64,000 nucleotides of DNA from Diplonema japonicum (GCA_964019335.1 OZ025650.1:385001-449000), one strand, 5' to 3'; positions 11,701 through 21,526 are shown, counted from the first letter of the stretch. Notes: generated from the letters alone by a model not told the origin. Program-made: numbers and translations.

Positions 11701-12369
11701 GGAGAGGACCGCGGGACCGGACTGCGACGAGGAGTCGAAGGTGAGGGACTCGAGAGTGACAAGGGCAGTTCCGCAGACTTCGATGGAAGGAGAGGTGGAG
11801 GAGCAGGACACGACGGAGCCGGGAAGGCCCACAATGTGCATGAAGTCCAAGGGGCGCAGAGTGGTGGTAATCTGGTGGACACCAGGGCACAAGAAGATAA
11901 CGTCACCATGAAGAGAAGCTGAGACAGCATCGTGAATAGATGAGAAGACTAAAGAGTGGTGGTGGAGGAAGAGGGCCAAAGCGGACTCAAAGGTCCTGAC
12001 CACGAACAGCCCACGAGGCTCGGCGGCAAGACATGCTGTCAAGAGAGGTACTTCAAGAACAGCAATCCATCGAAAAGGCTCCTTGTTGTACTTCTCGTAA
12101 GCCAGTCCGTGGTGCAGCGTGTTCTTGATGGTTGCGGACCCTCGGTGTACAATCTCCTCTTCTCCAATTTTTACCTTTTCCCTCTCATCTGTTTCCTGTG
12201 CACACAAGATCCTCATCTTCTGCTCAATGGCGGTAAGCTCCATTCTTTGCATTGTCTTCCTGAAGGTGTCTTCTTCCTTTCTCCGCTTAGCCACCCTCTC
12301 CGCTGCTAGTTCCATTTCCTTTCTTATGACTTCTTCGCTCCATAAGCTTTCTATTACAGAGGAGCTCAT
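8737..12369 (-). CDS. Giant right-handed parallel beta-helix repeat protein
   Basis: The product is 1,210 residues from the ATG at 12369 (MSSSVIESL). An upstream in-frame ATG at 12393 lies in a C-tract leader and is less likely. Residues 1-60 are a charged helical segment. From about residue 190 to the end the chain consists of tandem 20-24-residue beta-helix (PbH1-type) rungs with recurring 'xxNxF/I', 'GV/Gxxx' and 'xxVEGN' patterns, such as 'VEGNVMEGS' and 'VTQNTLRES'. Such solenoids occur in pectate-lyase-fold enzymes and in FBXO10/11 and SHCBP1 proteins. I see no F-box, no catalytic lyase residues, no signal peptide and no membrane segment. A cytoplasmic scaffold role is plausible but inferred. 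The gene is intronless and ends 148 bp upstream of the myosin start; an 18-base G run lies in that gap. Confidence 0.8.
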   Translation of the reverse strand: MSSSVIESLWSEEVIRKEMELAAERVAKRRKEEDTFRKTMQRMELTAIEQKMRILCAQETDEREKVKIGEEEIVHRGSATIKNTLHHGLAYEKYNKEPFRWIAVLEVPLLTACLAAEPRGLFVVRTFESALALFLHHHSLVFSSIHDAVSASLHGDVIFLCPGVHQITTTLRPLDFMHIVGLPGSVVSCSSTSPSIEVCGTALVTLESLTFDSSSQSGPAVLSVAPAGRLTLSKVEINSTSVPCIDSMGALHIREGIFRSPCGLAVHGSASCHVECCVFDKCGIGVHCRGSPRVDILHGLFKKCRRGLVVEGCRQPIVVTETTFSLCYPSGAEVLHSENVELARCTLHAAECSSPPVGVLVDSSRHITLRNVTLRAAVLTVRKSSFVDMLGGNTTDTGKRGVVIEGCNDVAVHEWEWHIAGAVVRECTDIILERCSARKAQGSSAVAIEKSNRVSMKKCSVMDAPRTGVAVSACESITIDSSTLRGILGTALVVEECKVVVLNNVSIEKAEAGITLRNNKELRIMTTNVGDCWRHGIAVDNTCCKATVAECTIKLCRGEGVTAECNSLTVTKVEFIKCKVGCQMHTAHSTVTESVFDDCGTAVAVRATESTVMSDIKVRSCEYGVVTEKGVSSVEIKDSLIEGCVQVGLQTDGGTVLVKQNKFMRNMKGIWITGTACTVEGNVMEGSVVGVKLTGNMAKETIILQNQIRDSTTGVAIESCEDVTVEKNTIEKCTTCISATRVDVSVTQNTLRESEIGVDWDLGGGFVTKNIVETCGNAFLIKEGNPVISANIVTGSGCGMMLCKAKGSLENNTFKHNDVEINIKSGCLTLQGNTFESTLDAHGTGIKIQRDGQAELYANTFSGYKTGIESHGVLNLTNSTFTKNGSAVCVVRGTAVVHMNTFSNNSTGVLFCKDSEGSVQQNTFTKNGTGAKVDGTSKVVPISMNTFTETETGLALHDCTPVTVEENTFTMCEKAVVAVSCQIFLKKNTMVESLHCGLSAANSEVTVHSTTFLDGSCHGVVMEQCRGEISRCQLQRNKKYNISTARCDGLRILNNEIHNAGEAGLFITGCGVVEAAANQFNENIGSALTIEDTADPFIKQNTCKNTNGSAVFCRNASKGKIAGNTFLSSQMSQIVITGESNPSVEGNVIKSGASHGVFIRNNGSHGVVANNKILQNAHEPILIASSHPTVEGNTVVSYEEESKLEEAPDS

Positions 12370-13119
12370 TTTATTTTTTTGGGGGGGGGGCACTATATCG
12401 GTGAATTAGAATTTTTTTAATACTATCCTTGGAAAGAAAGAAAGAAAAAAAAGGGAAATGTAGATTGAGAGGGAGAAAGGAAAAAAAGAAAGTAGGGCAT
12501 TGGGAGGAAGAAAGGGGGAGGGGAACAAGACAAAATAGTAAAGAAAAATCGAAAGAGGAAAAATAAAGGGAGGGTGGGGTGGGGGAAAGAAATGTCTCTC
12601 ACTGATAGACCTCCTACTTCTGATAATAGATTTTTTTTTGAAAATCTTTTTTTTTTTCTTCCCTTCACTTTTTTTTAATTTTTTCCCGAGACCGATCTTT
12701 CTTCACAGTTGAGGATACGGATGATAGTTTTTTTTTTTTTTTTTTTTCTTTGAAAAAAAAAAGGGGTCACCACGGCCCCCTTTTTCGTTTTCTATCTTTA
12801 TGTGTTTGTTTCCCCTCTTTTTAAATTAATCTCTTCTCTAATTGATTGTATTTATTTTTTTTCCAGACAAAAAAAAAAAAAAAAAAAGGTGAAAAAAATT
12901 CTTCTTTTGAACTCTTGAAATATTTTTTTTATTTTTTCCAGCTCAGGTAAGACCCGAGCGGGGAAAAGGACAAACTAAAAATTCAATAAAGTTCAGCGGG
13001 GCTCGCTGTTCAAGTAAAACAGCGAGCACCCCCATGAACTAAAAAGAAATGAAAAATACACATGAAAAGGGAATATTACATTATTTCACTCTCACCCTTG
13101 AAAACCCGGCTCGAGTTGG

Positions 13120-13161
<42 letters not shown>

Positions 13162-14003
13162 TTCCTGCTAAATTTAAAAATTGGGCTAAATCGAAAAGCT
13201 TTTTCTCTTCTCTTTTTTTTTTTTTTCTCTGTATTTCTTACCCCATTTCTTCTTTTCAAGTTAATTTTCATTTTTCGCTCCTTCAATAATATGAACCCAT
13301 TCCCGCCCCTCCCCCTTTCCTTTTTTTTTTTTGAAATCTCTTCTTTTTTTTTAAAAAAAAAACAACAAGGCGGCAGAGAAAAGAAAGTATCTACTTTACA
13401 CACTTTCGAGTAGAGCCTTTCTTTCGTTTCCTTGCGTCCTTTTTTCTTTTTCTTTCCGTTTCCTTTCTTATAATAAAAAAACTGGGAACCCTTCACACCC
13501 CTTTTCCCCTTTTACCGCTAACTCAGCTCTTCTGTTTTCCTTCAGTCCAACTCCCCGGCAAGCACCTTAAGAGATATTACAAACTATTTTTTTTTTTTGA
13601 CGTGAGAGAAGAACCAAAGACAACAACAACCGTGAAGAAAAGTGAAAGGGAGGGACAAGAAACATGTGAACAATGAAAATAATTTAAAAAAAAAAAAGAA
13701 GGGGTATTCTGGAAATAAAGGGATTCTTCAATAATTCGTTTTTTCTTTTCTATAAAAAAGAAAAAAAAGGGGGGAAAGAAAAAAAAAAAAAAAAAAAAAA
13801 GCAAAGAGGGACCGTCAGGGAAAAGAAAATATTTCTTTTTTTTGTCTAGTTTATATGTCCCAACCGATGGGCGTATCAAAGAAAAAAATCAAAAAAAAAA
13901 ATACAATCGGAAAGAAGAAGAAGAAAAAAAAATGAAGAGAAAAAAAATGGGGGGGGGGAATGAAAAAATCTAAAATTCTAATTTTTTTTTCTCTCTCTCC
14001 AAT
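12370..14003. other. Long intergenic region, homopolymer-rich
   Basis: About 1.6 kb between the RNR small subunit and beta-helix genes. It is dominated by A and T tracts, for example about 36 A near 13121-13158. One structured hairpin (listed separately) stands out. Open frames here are only Phe/Lys runs. I see no gene. Confidence 0.6.
12990..13040. repeat. Near-perfect 51-nt hairpin
   Basis: The arms GCTCGCTGTT (13001-13010) and AACAGCGAGC (13018-13027) are perfectly complementary around a 7-nt loop. The flanks AGTTCA...GGGG and CCCCC...TGAACT extend the stem with a small bulge. The hairpin stands alone in homopolymer DNA. It could be a structured RNA, a 3' processing signal or a tiny fold-back element; the sequence does not decide. 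Confidence 0.5.
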
Positions 14004-15107
14004 CTAGAAATCCGCATCAAGTTTGAAGCCGGAGTCAGCAGCCTCGGCTTGGTGGTTACTGCTCACACCAGCCTTGGAGTAGTCCGAAACACGCTTTTCG
14101 AAGAAATTAGTTTTGCCCTGCAGGGAAATCAGTTCCATGAAATCGAAGGGGTTGGTCACGTTGTACTCTTTAGTGTAGCCAAGCGACACTAACAGACGGT
14201 CAGCAACGAATTCAATATATTGCGCCATCAGCGCGGAGTTCATTCCAATTAGCTTCACGGGCAGTGCGTCACACACGAACTCCTGTTCGATTTTAACAGC
14301 ATCCAAAATGATTGTCTTTGCCCTTTCCTCGCTCAGCTTGGTGTACTTGAGGTGCGAGTACAACAAACAAGCAAAGTCACAATGCAGACCTTCATCCCTT
14401 GAGATCAGCTCGTTCGAGAATGTCAGCCCAGGCATCAGACCCCTCTTCTTCATCCAGAAGATGGAACAGAACGACCCGGAGAAGAAAATCCCTTCAACAG
14501 CAGCGAACGCGATCAGACGTTCAGCGAAGGTCGATTGACTACCGATCCACTTGATAGCCCAGTCTGCCTTCTTCGTGACGCATGGGATGGTCTCGGTGGC
14601 GTTGAAGAGCTTGTCCTTCTCCGCAGGGTCAGAGATGTAGGTGTCGATGAGTGTGCTGTACATCTCAGAGTGGATGTTTTCAATGGCGATTTGGAAGCCG
14701 TAGAAACATCTGACCTCAGGGACCTGTACATCTGTCATGAACCTGCCAGCAAGGTTCTCCAGTACGATCCCGTCGGAGGCTGCGAAGAAGGCGAGCACGT
14801 GCTTGATGTAGTGCCTCTCGTCGTCGTTCAGCTTATTCCAGTCGGCCAGGTCCCCAGACAGGTCCACCTCCTCAACAGGCCAGAACGACGCCTCCGCGTC
14901 CTTGTACATCTGCCATATGTCACGGTACTCCAGCGGGAACAGAACATACCTCTGCGCGTTTTCCTTCAACAACGGCTCCTTCTTCTCGAGCTCCTTGATG
15001 TCGGTGTTCTCCTCTATCCTCGCCCTCTTCGCGGGAGGCGTGCTTGACACGTTCACAGCATTCTCTGCCAGCGGCTTCCTTGTCTCGGTCTGTACGGTCC
15101 CCGACAT
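14004..15107 (-). CDS. RNR2: Ribonucleoside-diphosphate reductase small subunit (R2)
   Basis: The product is 367 residues from the ATG at 15107. R2 houses the di-iron/tyrosyl-radical cofactor used by class Ia ribonucleotide reductase to make dNTPs. Iron ligands are visible in '[10 protein letters not shown]' (Asp), 'IENIHSEMY' (Glu and His, with the radical Tyr), '[10 protein letters not shown]' (Glu) and '[10 protein letters not shown]' (Glu, His). The N-terminal 55 residues are a variable extension with a basic cluster 'PAKRARIEE'. The C-terminus 'GFKLDADF' matches the acidic-Phe tail that docks R2 on the large subunit. The large subunit is not in this window. The ATG is supported by an upstream pyrimidine tract and AG acceptor at 15134-15133. 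The gene is intronless. Confidence 0.96.
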   Translation of the reverse strand: MSGTVQTETRKPLAENAVNVSSTPPAKRARIEENTDIKELEKKEPLLKENAQRYVLFPLEYRDIWQMYKDAEASFWPVEEVDLSGDLADWNKLNDDERHYIKHVLAFFAASDGIVLENLAGRFMTDVQVPEVRCFYGFQIAIENIHSEMYSTLIDTYISDPAEKDKLFNATETIPCVTKKADWAIKWIGSQSTFAERLIAFAAVEGIFFSGSFCSIFWMKKRGLMPGLTFSNELISRDEGLHCDFACLLYSHLKYTKLSEERAKTIILDAVKIEQEFVCDALPVKLIGMNSALMAQYIEFVADRLLVSLGYTKEYNVTNPFDFMELISLQGKTNFFEKRVSDYSKAGVSSNHQAEAADSGFKLDADF

Positions 15108-15131
15108 GATGCTTGTGTCTGTTTGAATATT

Positions 15132-15150
15132 CCTGTGAAGAAAGAAATGG
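15132..15150 (-). promoter_or_regulatory. Candidate trans-splice acceptor of RNR2
   Basis: The minus strand reads CATTTCTTTCTTCACAG, ending at the AG at 15134-15133, 25 nt before the RNR2 ATG. It is a clean polypyrimidine tract and AG. Spliced-leader addition here is inferred. Confidence 0.55.
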
Positions 15151-16762
15151 CACTTCTCAAACCCAGAATCCAGAACCCGAGGGGGGACCAAGAACCCCGA
15201 GGGGGGACCAAGAAAATTAAGGAAAACTTCTGTGTCTTGCTCAGAAGTTGTGAAAGCTTTATCAAGAGTGTTGTATTCAGCCAGAGGCCTCGTGGCCCCG
15301 TCGTATAGTACCGATCCTGTTTCTCATCATCGCAGGGTGGCTGCGGAAGTCAGGAGGGAGAGGGAACGAAAACTGGATCTATTTCCGGGGGATGAGGAAA
15401 AACTATGAACAACAGCAACAAACAAGAGTCAGCCTCCTCGACCTATTCTTTGGGTGCTCATCTCCCAGGGGTTTCCTGAGATGCACAGAGATTCCTTGTG
15501 TAAAAACAAAAATCATCATTTGTTTGCTCTCCTGCTGTAGTTCAGGTAGTTTCTTCTTTTTTTCTTCCCTCTCCTCTTCCTTTTCAACTATTTATGTAGG
15601 ACCACACCAAGGCACACAAAAGACACATGGAAGGAAGTGAAGGTGTGCTGGTTAAATGTGGTTCTGAGCTTTGCTGTTGCGTGCGTTGAAAAGGGAGGGC
15701 GGGATCTTTTGCTTCTCCCCAACAAAGTGTGTGGAGACCCATCCCTCCCAAACCTGTCGCCACGCGTTCGGGGGTGCTGGTGGCGGAAGCAAAGTGGTCA
15801 ACTCATCTTGGAACAGGGAGTATACTGTTGGCAGCATGGGTGACCCCGCCACAGAGCTGTTTGTTCCCTCGCTTTTCTTTATGTCATTCTTTCCTTTTCT
15901 TTTTATTTTCCCTTTCTCACCATTGATCAGAAGTCAGGTAGGGTGTTCTTGGAATCGTTGCTCAACAAGTGATTGTTTGAAGATCTTCAGATTGGCTAGG
16001 GCGGTAGAATTCCAGGTTGTCATCATTTCAATTGGAGGTTTTCTCTTTGTGGCAAAATGAAAAAAAAAGCTAAAAAGTCAACTGGGGGCGAAAGGCTAGA
16101 GGGCTTTTCTAATGGTGGTGCCGAGAGATGAACAGGCAAATAATACGAGTAGAAGAGAAGAGGGGGGGAAGTGCGATGTCACACGCAAACTCCGCGCGAG
16201 AGCCGCAGGGAAAGAAAAGAAAGAGAGAGAAAGAAAAAAAATCGAAGAGAGATACAAAAGCGAAACAGGAAATTATCCCGTACGCCCTTTTGCAGAGAGG
16301 ACAAATGCTAAGAAGAGCAGTAGAAATGGAAAAGCCCTTTCTCACTTCTGACATGGTGCTAGGACCGCCGGATTCGAGGTGCCTATGCACAAAGAAGTGA
16401 GAGCCAAGGATGGACAGAGTCGTACCTCCTCTGCAAAGGAAAGGTCCGAACCACCCTGAGGGTAAAAAGAGATATTGCAACTGCAGGGATATGTTCACAA
16501 AGGGAAAAAGGGGGGAGAATAATTCTGCTTGCACAAGCGAGGGTGACAGCCTGCGTCTCCACCCAGCAACTTGGACTAGGGCTAGATATTATTTCCCCTT
16601 TTCTCTTTTCGAAAGTAATGTTCAGTCTGTTAAATAAAGAGGAAGATGGAATAGAATAAAGATTGGAAATAATTTATAAAAAAAATATAACATCAAACCG
16701 TACTGACCTTCAGCAAAGAAGGCCGTAGCGGAAAAAGGGAATGCGAATATCTAGAATCAACT
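15151..16762. other. Long intergenic region containing a dispersed repeat
   Basis: About 1.6 kb between the Cys-rich surface protein and RNR2. It contains repeat R1 copy A at 15411-15870. The rest has no homology I recognise and no supported gene. The short open frames inside R1 have no protein-like composition. Confidence 0.6.
15411..15870. repeat. Dispersed repeat R1, copy A (about 460 bp)
   Basis: It shares its sequence with 21082-21526. The last 280 bp (15591-15870 versus 21247-21526) appear identical base for base. The first about 180 bp is similar with small indels. A 65-bp piece recurs at 24421-24485. All copies end sharply at GTTTGTTCCCTC. No long ORF or tRNA-like promoter boxes are evident, so it is probably non-autonomous. 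Confidence 0.85.
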
Positions 16763-19700
16763 CTAGATGGTTCCCAGTTCCACATCTGCGGCTTGCTTGT
16801 GGACCACCACCTCTTCTTCGTTGAGTGCGTTGTAAAGCTCGTCTGCTGTAGCGGCTGTGCTCCTCTTGCGGCTGTAGACGGTGAGGGCGAGGGCGGATCC
16901 CATGCACAAGGCGCCGACCCCAGCGAGGAGGGCGTAGAGCCAGGTCTTGGACGAGGAGCCGGAGTTGGAGGAGTCATCGGTGGTGGTGGTGGTGGTGGTC
17001 TTCTTCCCGCCTGCCTCCACCACCCCCACAGGTTCCACCACAAGGGAGTAGCCGCCGGTGTTGTCCCTCATCGCGCCTTCCCCGTTCGCTGCCTGTTCTG
17101 TCGACTCCTCCAGTTCCTTCGCTGCCTTCTCGTCCACGAAGAACTCCCCGAACACACCCTCGTCACCCGCTGCCGCTGTCGAGGCCGTCTGCACAGCACT
17201 CGCCCCGAGCGCCTTCCCGGTTCGTGTCTTGTACTGTTCCAGCAGTGCCTTCTCCTCCACCGCCAGCTCAGCGTTCCACGAGGCGCGCACCTTGAACGCC
17301 CACTTCTCGCGCTGCGCCCCCTCCGGGACCGTGTACCCGACCATCAGGGACCCCACAGCCGTCACCACCAGTCGCGAAGGGTTCTTCGCAAGCTCCTCCG
17401 ATCCGCGCAGCAGCGACATCCTGAACTTCTTCAGGAAAGCTTTCGGGTTCTCCATCAGTTCTGAAGTTGTCCCCTTTAGTTTCAGCCTCAGTGACTTCTT
17501 CCCTTCCTTCTTCTCTTCTTCTTCTTCTTCTTCTTCTTCCTCCTTCTGCTTCTTCATCACAACAGTCTCCTCTTCCGCAGGGCACCACAGGTATTTCATG
17601 GAACAGCAACCCGCCTTCTGCTTAACGTCAAGGAGGCTCCCCGCCATGCAGTTCACCTCGCACTTGTTCTCGTTCTCGCAGCACCACTCCTTCTTCCCGG
17701 GTGCCTCTGTCTTGTCGTCGCAGTCAAACTTCGTCGCAAGGCACCTCACCCCCACCGCGCAGCACTCCTCGTCGCTCCTCTGCCCCTTCTTGCACTCCGC
17801 CACCACCTTTGCGAGTTCCTTCTCCGCGTCCACCACAGCCGGCGACGGGCACCTCACCTTCTGCTCACCGCAGCACCTTGTCTTCTGTTCCCTCGTCCAC
17901 GGTGCCACCGTCTCCATGTTCCATCTGCAGTCCAGAGGCTTGCACTCCTGCTCCTCGCATCTCATCTTCCCGTCAACGCACAGGCACATGTTGCAGTCCC
18001 TCATCGCTGTTTCCCCGGACTTCAGCACCTTTGCTCCTTCCACGCACTCCCTCTCCACAGGCAGCGACGGCACGTTCACCGCCACACACCTCGCCCCCTT
18101 CACCTTGTCCTCAACACAGGTCATGGTCGCAATGCAGACAACTGAAGCACAGGTCGGAACAGGAGGGTCGATGATGATCTGGGGCTTCTGACAAACAGAC
18201 TCAGAGACAAGGGTTTGAACACCGTCACGGGGCCTGCACACAAGGCCTTGGTCACACTTAACCTTCAAATCACCGTTGTTCTCACACACCTCACCCTCCT
18301 TCAGGTACTCTGGCTTCTCACACACCTTCTCTGTGCACCCCAACCTTCCGTTCATGCAGGTGCATTCGTTGCAGTCGTTCATGTATGACGAGCCTTCAGC
18401 GACGACCTTCCCATCGGAGTTGGTGCAGTCCAGGGGCTTGGGCTTCTCAAGGGGAACACACCTCGCCCCCTTCACCTTGTCCTCAACACAGGTCATGGTC
18501 GCAATGCAGATAACTGAAGCACAGGTAGGGTCGATGATGATCTGGGGCTTCTGACAAACAGACTCAGAGACAAGGGTTTGAACACCATCACGGGGCCTGC
18601 ACACAAGGCCTTGGTCACACTTACCCTTCACGTCACCGTTGTTCTCACACACCTCACCCTCCTTCAGGTACTCAGCAGACACGATTGGAACACACCTCGC
18701 CCCATTCACCTTATCCTCAACACAGGTAGTGGTCGCAATGCAGATCATCGAAGCACAAGTAGGCTTGGAAGGGTCGATGATGATTTGGGGCTTCTGGCAA
18801 ACAGACTCAGAGACAAGGGTTTGAATACCGTCACGGGGTCTGCACTCAAGGCCTTGGTCACACTTACCCTTCATGTCGCCGTTGTTTTCACACACCTCAC
18901 CCTCCTTCAGGTACTGTGCGGGTTTTGTGGGAGGGCTAGCCATGGGGACACACTCATCCTTCGGAGGGTCCACAGTGTTGTCAGTCATGCAGGTGTAGCC
19001 AGGGCCGCATCTCATGGTGGTGCACGCAACAGGCTTGGGCTTCTCAAGGGGAACACACCTCGCCCCCTTCACCTTGTCCTCAACACAGGTAGTGGTTGCG
19101 ATGCAGATCATCGAAGCACAGGTAGGCATAGAAGGGTCGATGATGATTTGGGGCTTCTGGCAAACAGACTCAGAGACAAGGGTATGAACACCATCACGGG
19201 GTCTGCACTCAAGGCCTTGGTCACACTTACCCTTCATGTCGCTGTTGTTCTCACACACCTCACCCTCCTTCAGGTACTTTGGCTTCTCACAAGCCATTTT
19301 CGTGCACCCCAACCTTCCGTTCATGCAAGTGCACGTGTTGCAGTCGTTCATGTATGACGAGCCTTCAGCGACGACCTTCCCATCAGAGTTGGTGCAGTCC
19401 AGGGGCTTGGGCTTCTCGATGGGAACACACCTCGCCCCATTCACCTTGTCCTCAACACAGGTAGTGGTTGCAATGCAGATCATTGAAGCACAGGTAGGCA
19501 TAGAAGGGTCGATGATGATTTGGGGCTTCTGGCAAACAGACTCAGAGACAAGGGTTTGAACACCATCATGGGGTCTGCACTCAAGGCCTTGGTCACACTT
19601 ACCCTTCATGTCGCCGTTGTTCTCACACACCTCACCCTCCTTCAGGTACTGTGCGGGTTTTGTGGGAGGGCTTGCCATGGGGACACACTCATCCCTGGGA

Positions 19701-20791
19701 GGGTCCACAGTGTTGTCAGTCATGCAGGTGTAGCCAGGACCGCATCTCATGGTGGTGCACGCAACAGGCTTGGGCTGCACAAGGGGAACACACCTCGCCC
19801 CCTTCACCTTGTCCTCAACACAGGTAGTAGTTGCAATGCAGATCATTGAGGCACAGGTCGCAGGCTTGGGATCAATGAAGATGGTGTCCTTTTGGCAGAT
19901 CGACTCAGAGACAAGGGTCTGGGCACCGGGACGGGGCTTGCACAGAAGGCCTTGGTCACACTTACCCTTTACATCACCGTTGTTCTCACACACCTCACCC
20001 TCCTTCAGGTACTGTGCGGGTTTTGTGGGAGGGCTAGCCATGGGGACACACTCATCCTTCGGAGGGTCCACAGTGTTGTCAGTCATGCAGGTGTAGCCAG
20101 AGCCGCATCTCATGGTGGTGCACGCAACAGGCTTGGGCTTCTCAAGGGGAACACACCTCGCCCCATTCACCTTGTCCTCAACACAGGTAGTGGTTGCAAT
20201 GCAGATCATTGAAGCACAGGTAGGCTTGGAAGGGTCGATGATGATCTGGGGCTTCTGGCAAACAGACTCAGAGACAAGGGTTTGAACACCATCACGGGGT
20301 CTGCACTCAAGGCCTTGGTCACACTTACCCTTCATGTCGCCGTGGTTCTCACACACCTCACCCTCCTTCAGGTACTGTGCGGGTTTTGTGGGAGGGCTTG
20401 CCATGGGGACACACTCATCCTTCGGAGGGTCCACAGTGTTGTCAGTCATGCAGGTGTAGCCAGAGCCGCATCTCATGGTGGTGCACGCAACAGGCTTGGG
20501 CTTCGTAGGGAGAGGGTCCTGGCAACGGGATTCAGAGACAAGGGTCTGGACACCTTCAAGGGGCCTGCACACCATCCCCTTGGGGCACTGCCCAAGCCAA
20601 TCCCCGTTGTGCTCGCAGATGTCGTTGGCTGCCAGCTGCTTGTCGGGCACGCATTGACCCATCGGCGCCGCCCCACTGTAATCATTCACGCAAACGGTCC
20701 CTGCCGCACACCGCATCGTCATGCAAGGCTCCACAACGCCACCTTCGCACAGCGCGGCACAGCAGAGCGCCACAAGCCCAAAAGCTTTCAT
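16763..20791 (-). CDS. Cysteine-rich type I membrane protein with tandem extracellular repeats
   Basis: The product is 1,342 residues. A signal peptide (MKAFGLVALCCAALCEGG) is followed by a Cys-rich ectodomain. About seven repeats of up to 121 residues carry three modules: 'ACTTMRCGSGYTCMTDN', 'EVCENNGDMKGKCDQGL' and 'CASMICIATTTCVEDK'. Some units lack the first module, and two (after repeats 4 and 7) contain instead a VWC/pacifastin-like motif ('CTNSDGK', 'CNTCTCMNGRLGC'). A further Cys-rich domain precedes a Glu run. Next comes a segment of about 100 residues that loosely resembles the SEA-like folds of protist surface proteins, then a Thr/Ser stalk, one transmembrane helix ('WLYALLAGVGALCMGSALAL') and a tail of about 40 residues. 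It is likely a cell-surface adhesin or receptor. The ligand is unknown. Confidence 0.85.
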   Translation of the reverse strand: MKAFGLVALCCAALCEGGVVEPCMTMRCAAGTVCVNDYSGAAPMGQCVPDKQLAANDICEHNGDWLGQCPKGMVCRPLEGVQTLVSESRCQDPLPTKPKPVACTTMRCGSGYTCMTDNTVDPPKDECVPMASPPTKPAQYLKEGEVCENHGDMKGKCDQGLECRPRDGVQTLVSESVCQKPQIIIDPSKPTCASMICIATTTCVEDKVNGARCVPLEKPKPVACTTMRCGSGYTCMTDNTVDPPKDECVPMASPPTKPAQYLKEGEVCENNGDVKGKCDQGLLCKPRPGAQTLVSESICQKDTIFIDPKPATCASMICIATTTCVEDKVKGARCVPLVQPKPVACTTMRCGPGYTCMTDNTVDPPRDECVPMASPPTKPAQYLKEGEVCENNGDMKGKCDQGLECRPHDGVQTLVSESVCQKPQIIIDPSMPTCASMICIATTTCVEDKVNGARCVPIEKPKPLDCTNSDGKVVAEGSSYMNDCNTCTCMNGRLGCTKMACEKPKYLKEGEVCENNSDMKGKCDQGLECRPRDGVHTLVSESVCQKPQIIIDPSMPTCASMICIATTTCVEDKVKGARCVPLEKPKPVACTTMRCGPGYTCMTDNTVDPPKDECVPMASPPTKPAQYLKEGEVCENNGDMKGKCDQGLECRPRDGIQTLVSESVCQKPQIIIDPSKPTCASMICIATTTCVEDKVNGARCVPIVSAEYLKEGEVCENNGDVKGKCDQGLVCRPRDGVQTLVSESVCQKPQIIIDPTCASVICIATMTCVEDKVKGARCVPLEKPKPLDCTNSDGKVVAEGSSYMNDCNECTCMNGRLGCTEKVCEKPEYLKEGEVCENNGDLKVKCDQGLVCRPRDGVQTLVSESVCQKPQIIIDPPVPTCASVVCIATMTCVEDKVKGARCVAVNVPSLPVERECVEGAKVLKSGETAMRDCNMCLCVDGKMRCEEQECKPLDCRWNMETVAPWTREQKTRCCGEQKVRCPSPAVVDAEKELAKVVAECKKGQRSDEECCAVGVRCLATKFDCDDKTEAPGKKEWCCENENKCEVNCMAGSLLDVKQKAGCCSMKYLWCPAEEETVVMKKQKEEEEEEEEEEKKEGKKSLRLKLKGTTSELMENPKAFLKKFRMSLLRGSEELAKNPSRLVVTAVGSLMVGYTVPEGAQREKWAFKVRASWNAELAVEEKALLEQYKTRTGKALGASAVQTASTAAAGDEGVFGEFFVDEKAAKELEESTEQAANGEGAMRDNTGGYSLVVEPVGVVEAGGKKTTTTTTTDDSSNSGSSSKTWLYALLAGVGALCMGSALALTVYSRKRSTAATADELYNALNEEEVVVHKQAADVELGTI
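18140..20520 (-). repeat. Tandem about 362-bp coding repeats of the Cys-rich surface gene
   Basis: The motif encoding 'GARCVP' (seen on the plus strand as GGAACACACCTCGCCCC) recurs near 18459, 18688, 19049, 19424, 19786 and 20149. The spacings are about 361-375 bp plus one short unit of 229 bp. Long stretches are nearly identical between units, and a few units swap a module. This implies recent unequal crossing-over or gene conversion. Confidence 0.85.
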
Positions 20792-20910
20792 AGTCTTTTG
20801 TCGTAAATTACTTCTTTTGTGTTGTGTAACTTAACCTTTGTTTCTTTTTGTTTTTCCTTTTTTTTTTGCTCGGAGCGTTTGCTTACTAGATTCTTAGCGG
20901 GGAGATGATG

Positions 20911-21001
20911 TCAGCGGTGTCCTAAGGGTAATTAAGTTGCCATTTCTCGGGCATCGCACCTTGTGCTCCGACTGGGGCGGCATCATAGTGATTGTCATCA
21001 T
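20911..21001. repeat. 91-bp repeat module R2, copy 1
   Basis: A 91-bp block beginning TCAGCGGTGTCCTAAGGG and ending GTGATTGTCATCAT, present four times in the window with identical length. On the minus strand it starts ATGATGA and ends CTGA. See copies at 21584, 23684 and 24537. Confidence 0.85.
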
Positions 21002-21081
21002 CTACTTGAAAAATGCAAAACTGCTTTTTTTTCTCTTTTTTTTGAACTGTATTAGTTCTTTGCCTCTTTCAACTATCTATG

Positions 21082-21526
21082 TAACAGCAACAAACAAGAG
21101 TCAGCCTCCTCGACCTATTCTTTGGGTGCTCATATCCCAGGGGTTTCCTGAGATGCACAGAGATTCCTTGTGTAAAAACAATAATCATCATTTGTTTGCT
21201 TTCCTTCTCGGGTAGTTTCTTCTTCTTTTCCCACTTTAAAAAACAATTTATGTAGGACCACACCAAGGCACACAAAAGACACATGGAAGGAAGTGAAGGT
21301 GTGCTGGTTAAATGTGGTTCTGAGCTTTGCTGTTGCGTGCGTTGAAAAGGGAGGGCGGGATCTTTTGCTTCTCCCCAACAAAGTGTGTGGAGACCCATCC
21401 CTCCCAAACCTGTCGCCACGCGTTCGGGGGTGCTGGTGGCGGAAGCAAAGTGGTCAACTCATCTTGGAACAGGGAGTATACTGTTGGCAGCATGGGTGAC
21501 CCCGCCACAGAGCTGTTTGTTCCCTC
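21082..21526. repeat. Dispersed repeat R1, copy B
   Basis: Second copy of the 15411-15870 repeat. The 3' 280 bp appear identical to copy A, with small indels in the 5' part. It sits between two direct copies of R2 (20911-21001 and 21584-21674). Confidence 0.85.

Noticed and set aside
15637-15843. 68-codon frame also found unchanged at 21293-21499
   Set aside because: Identity follows from the DNA-level identity of repeat R1; composition is not protein-like and there is no start context.
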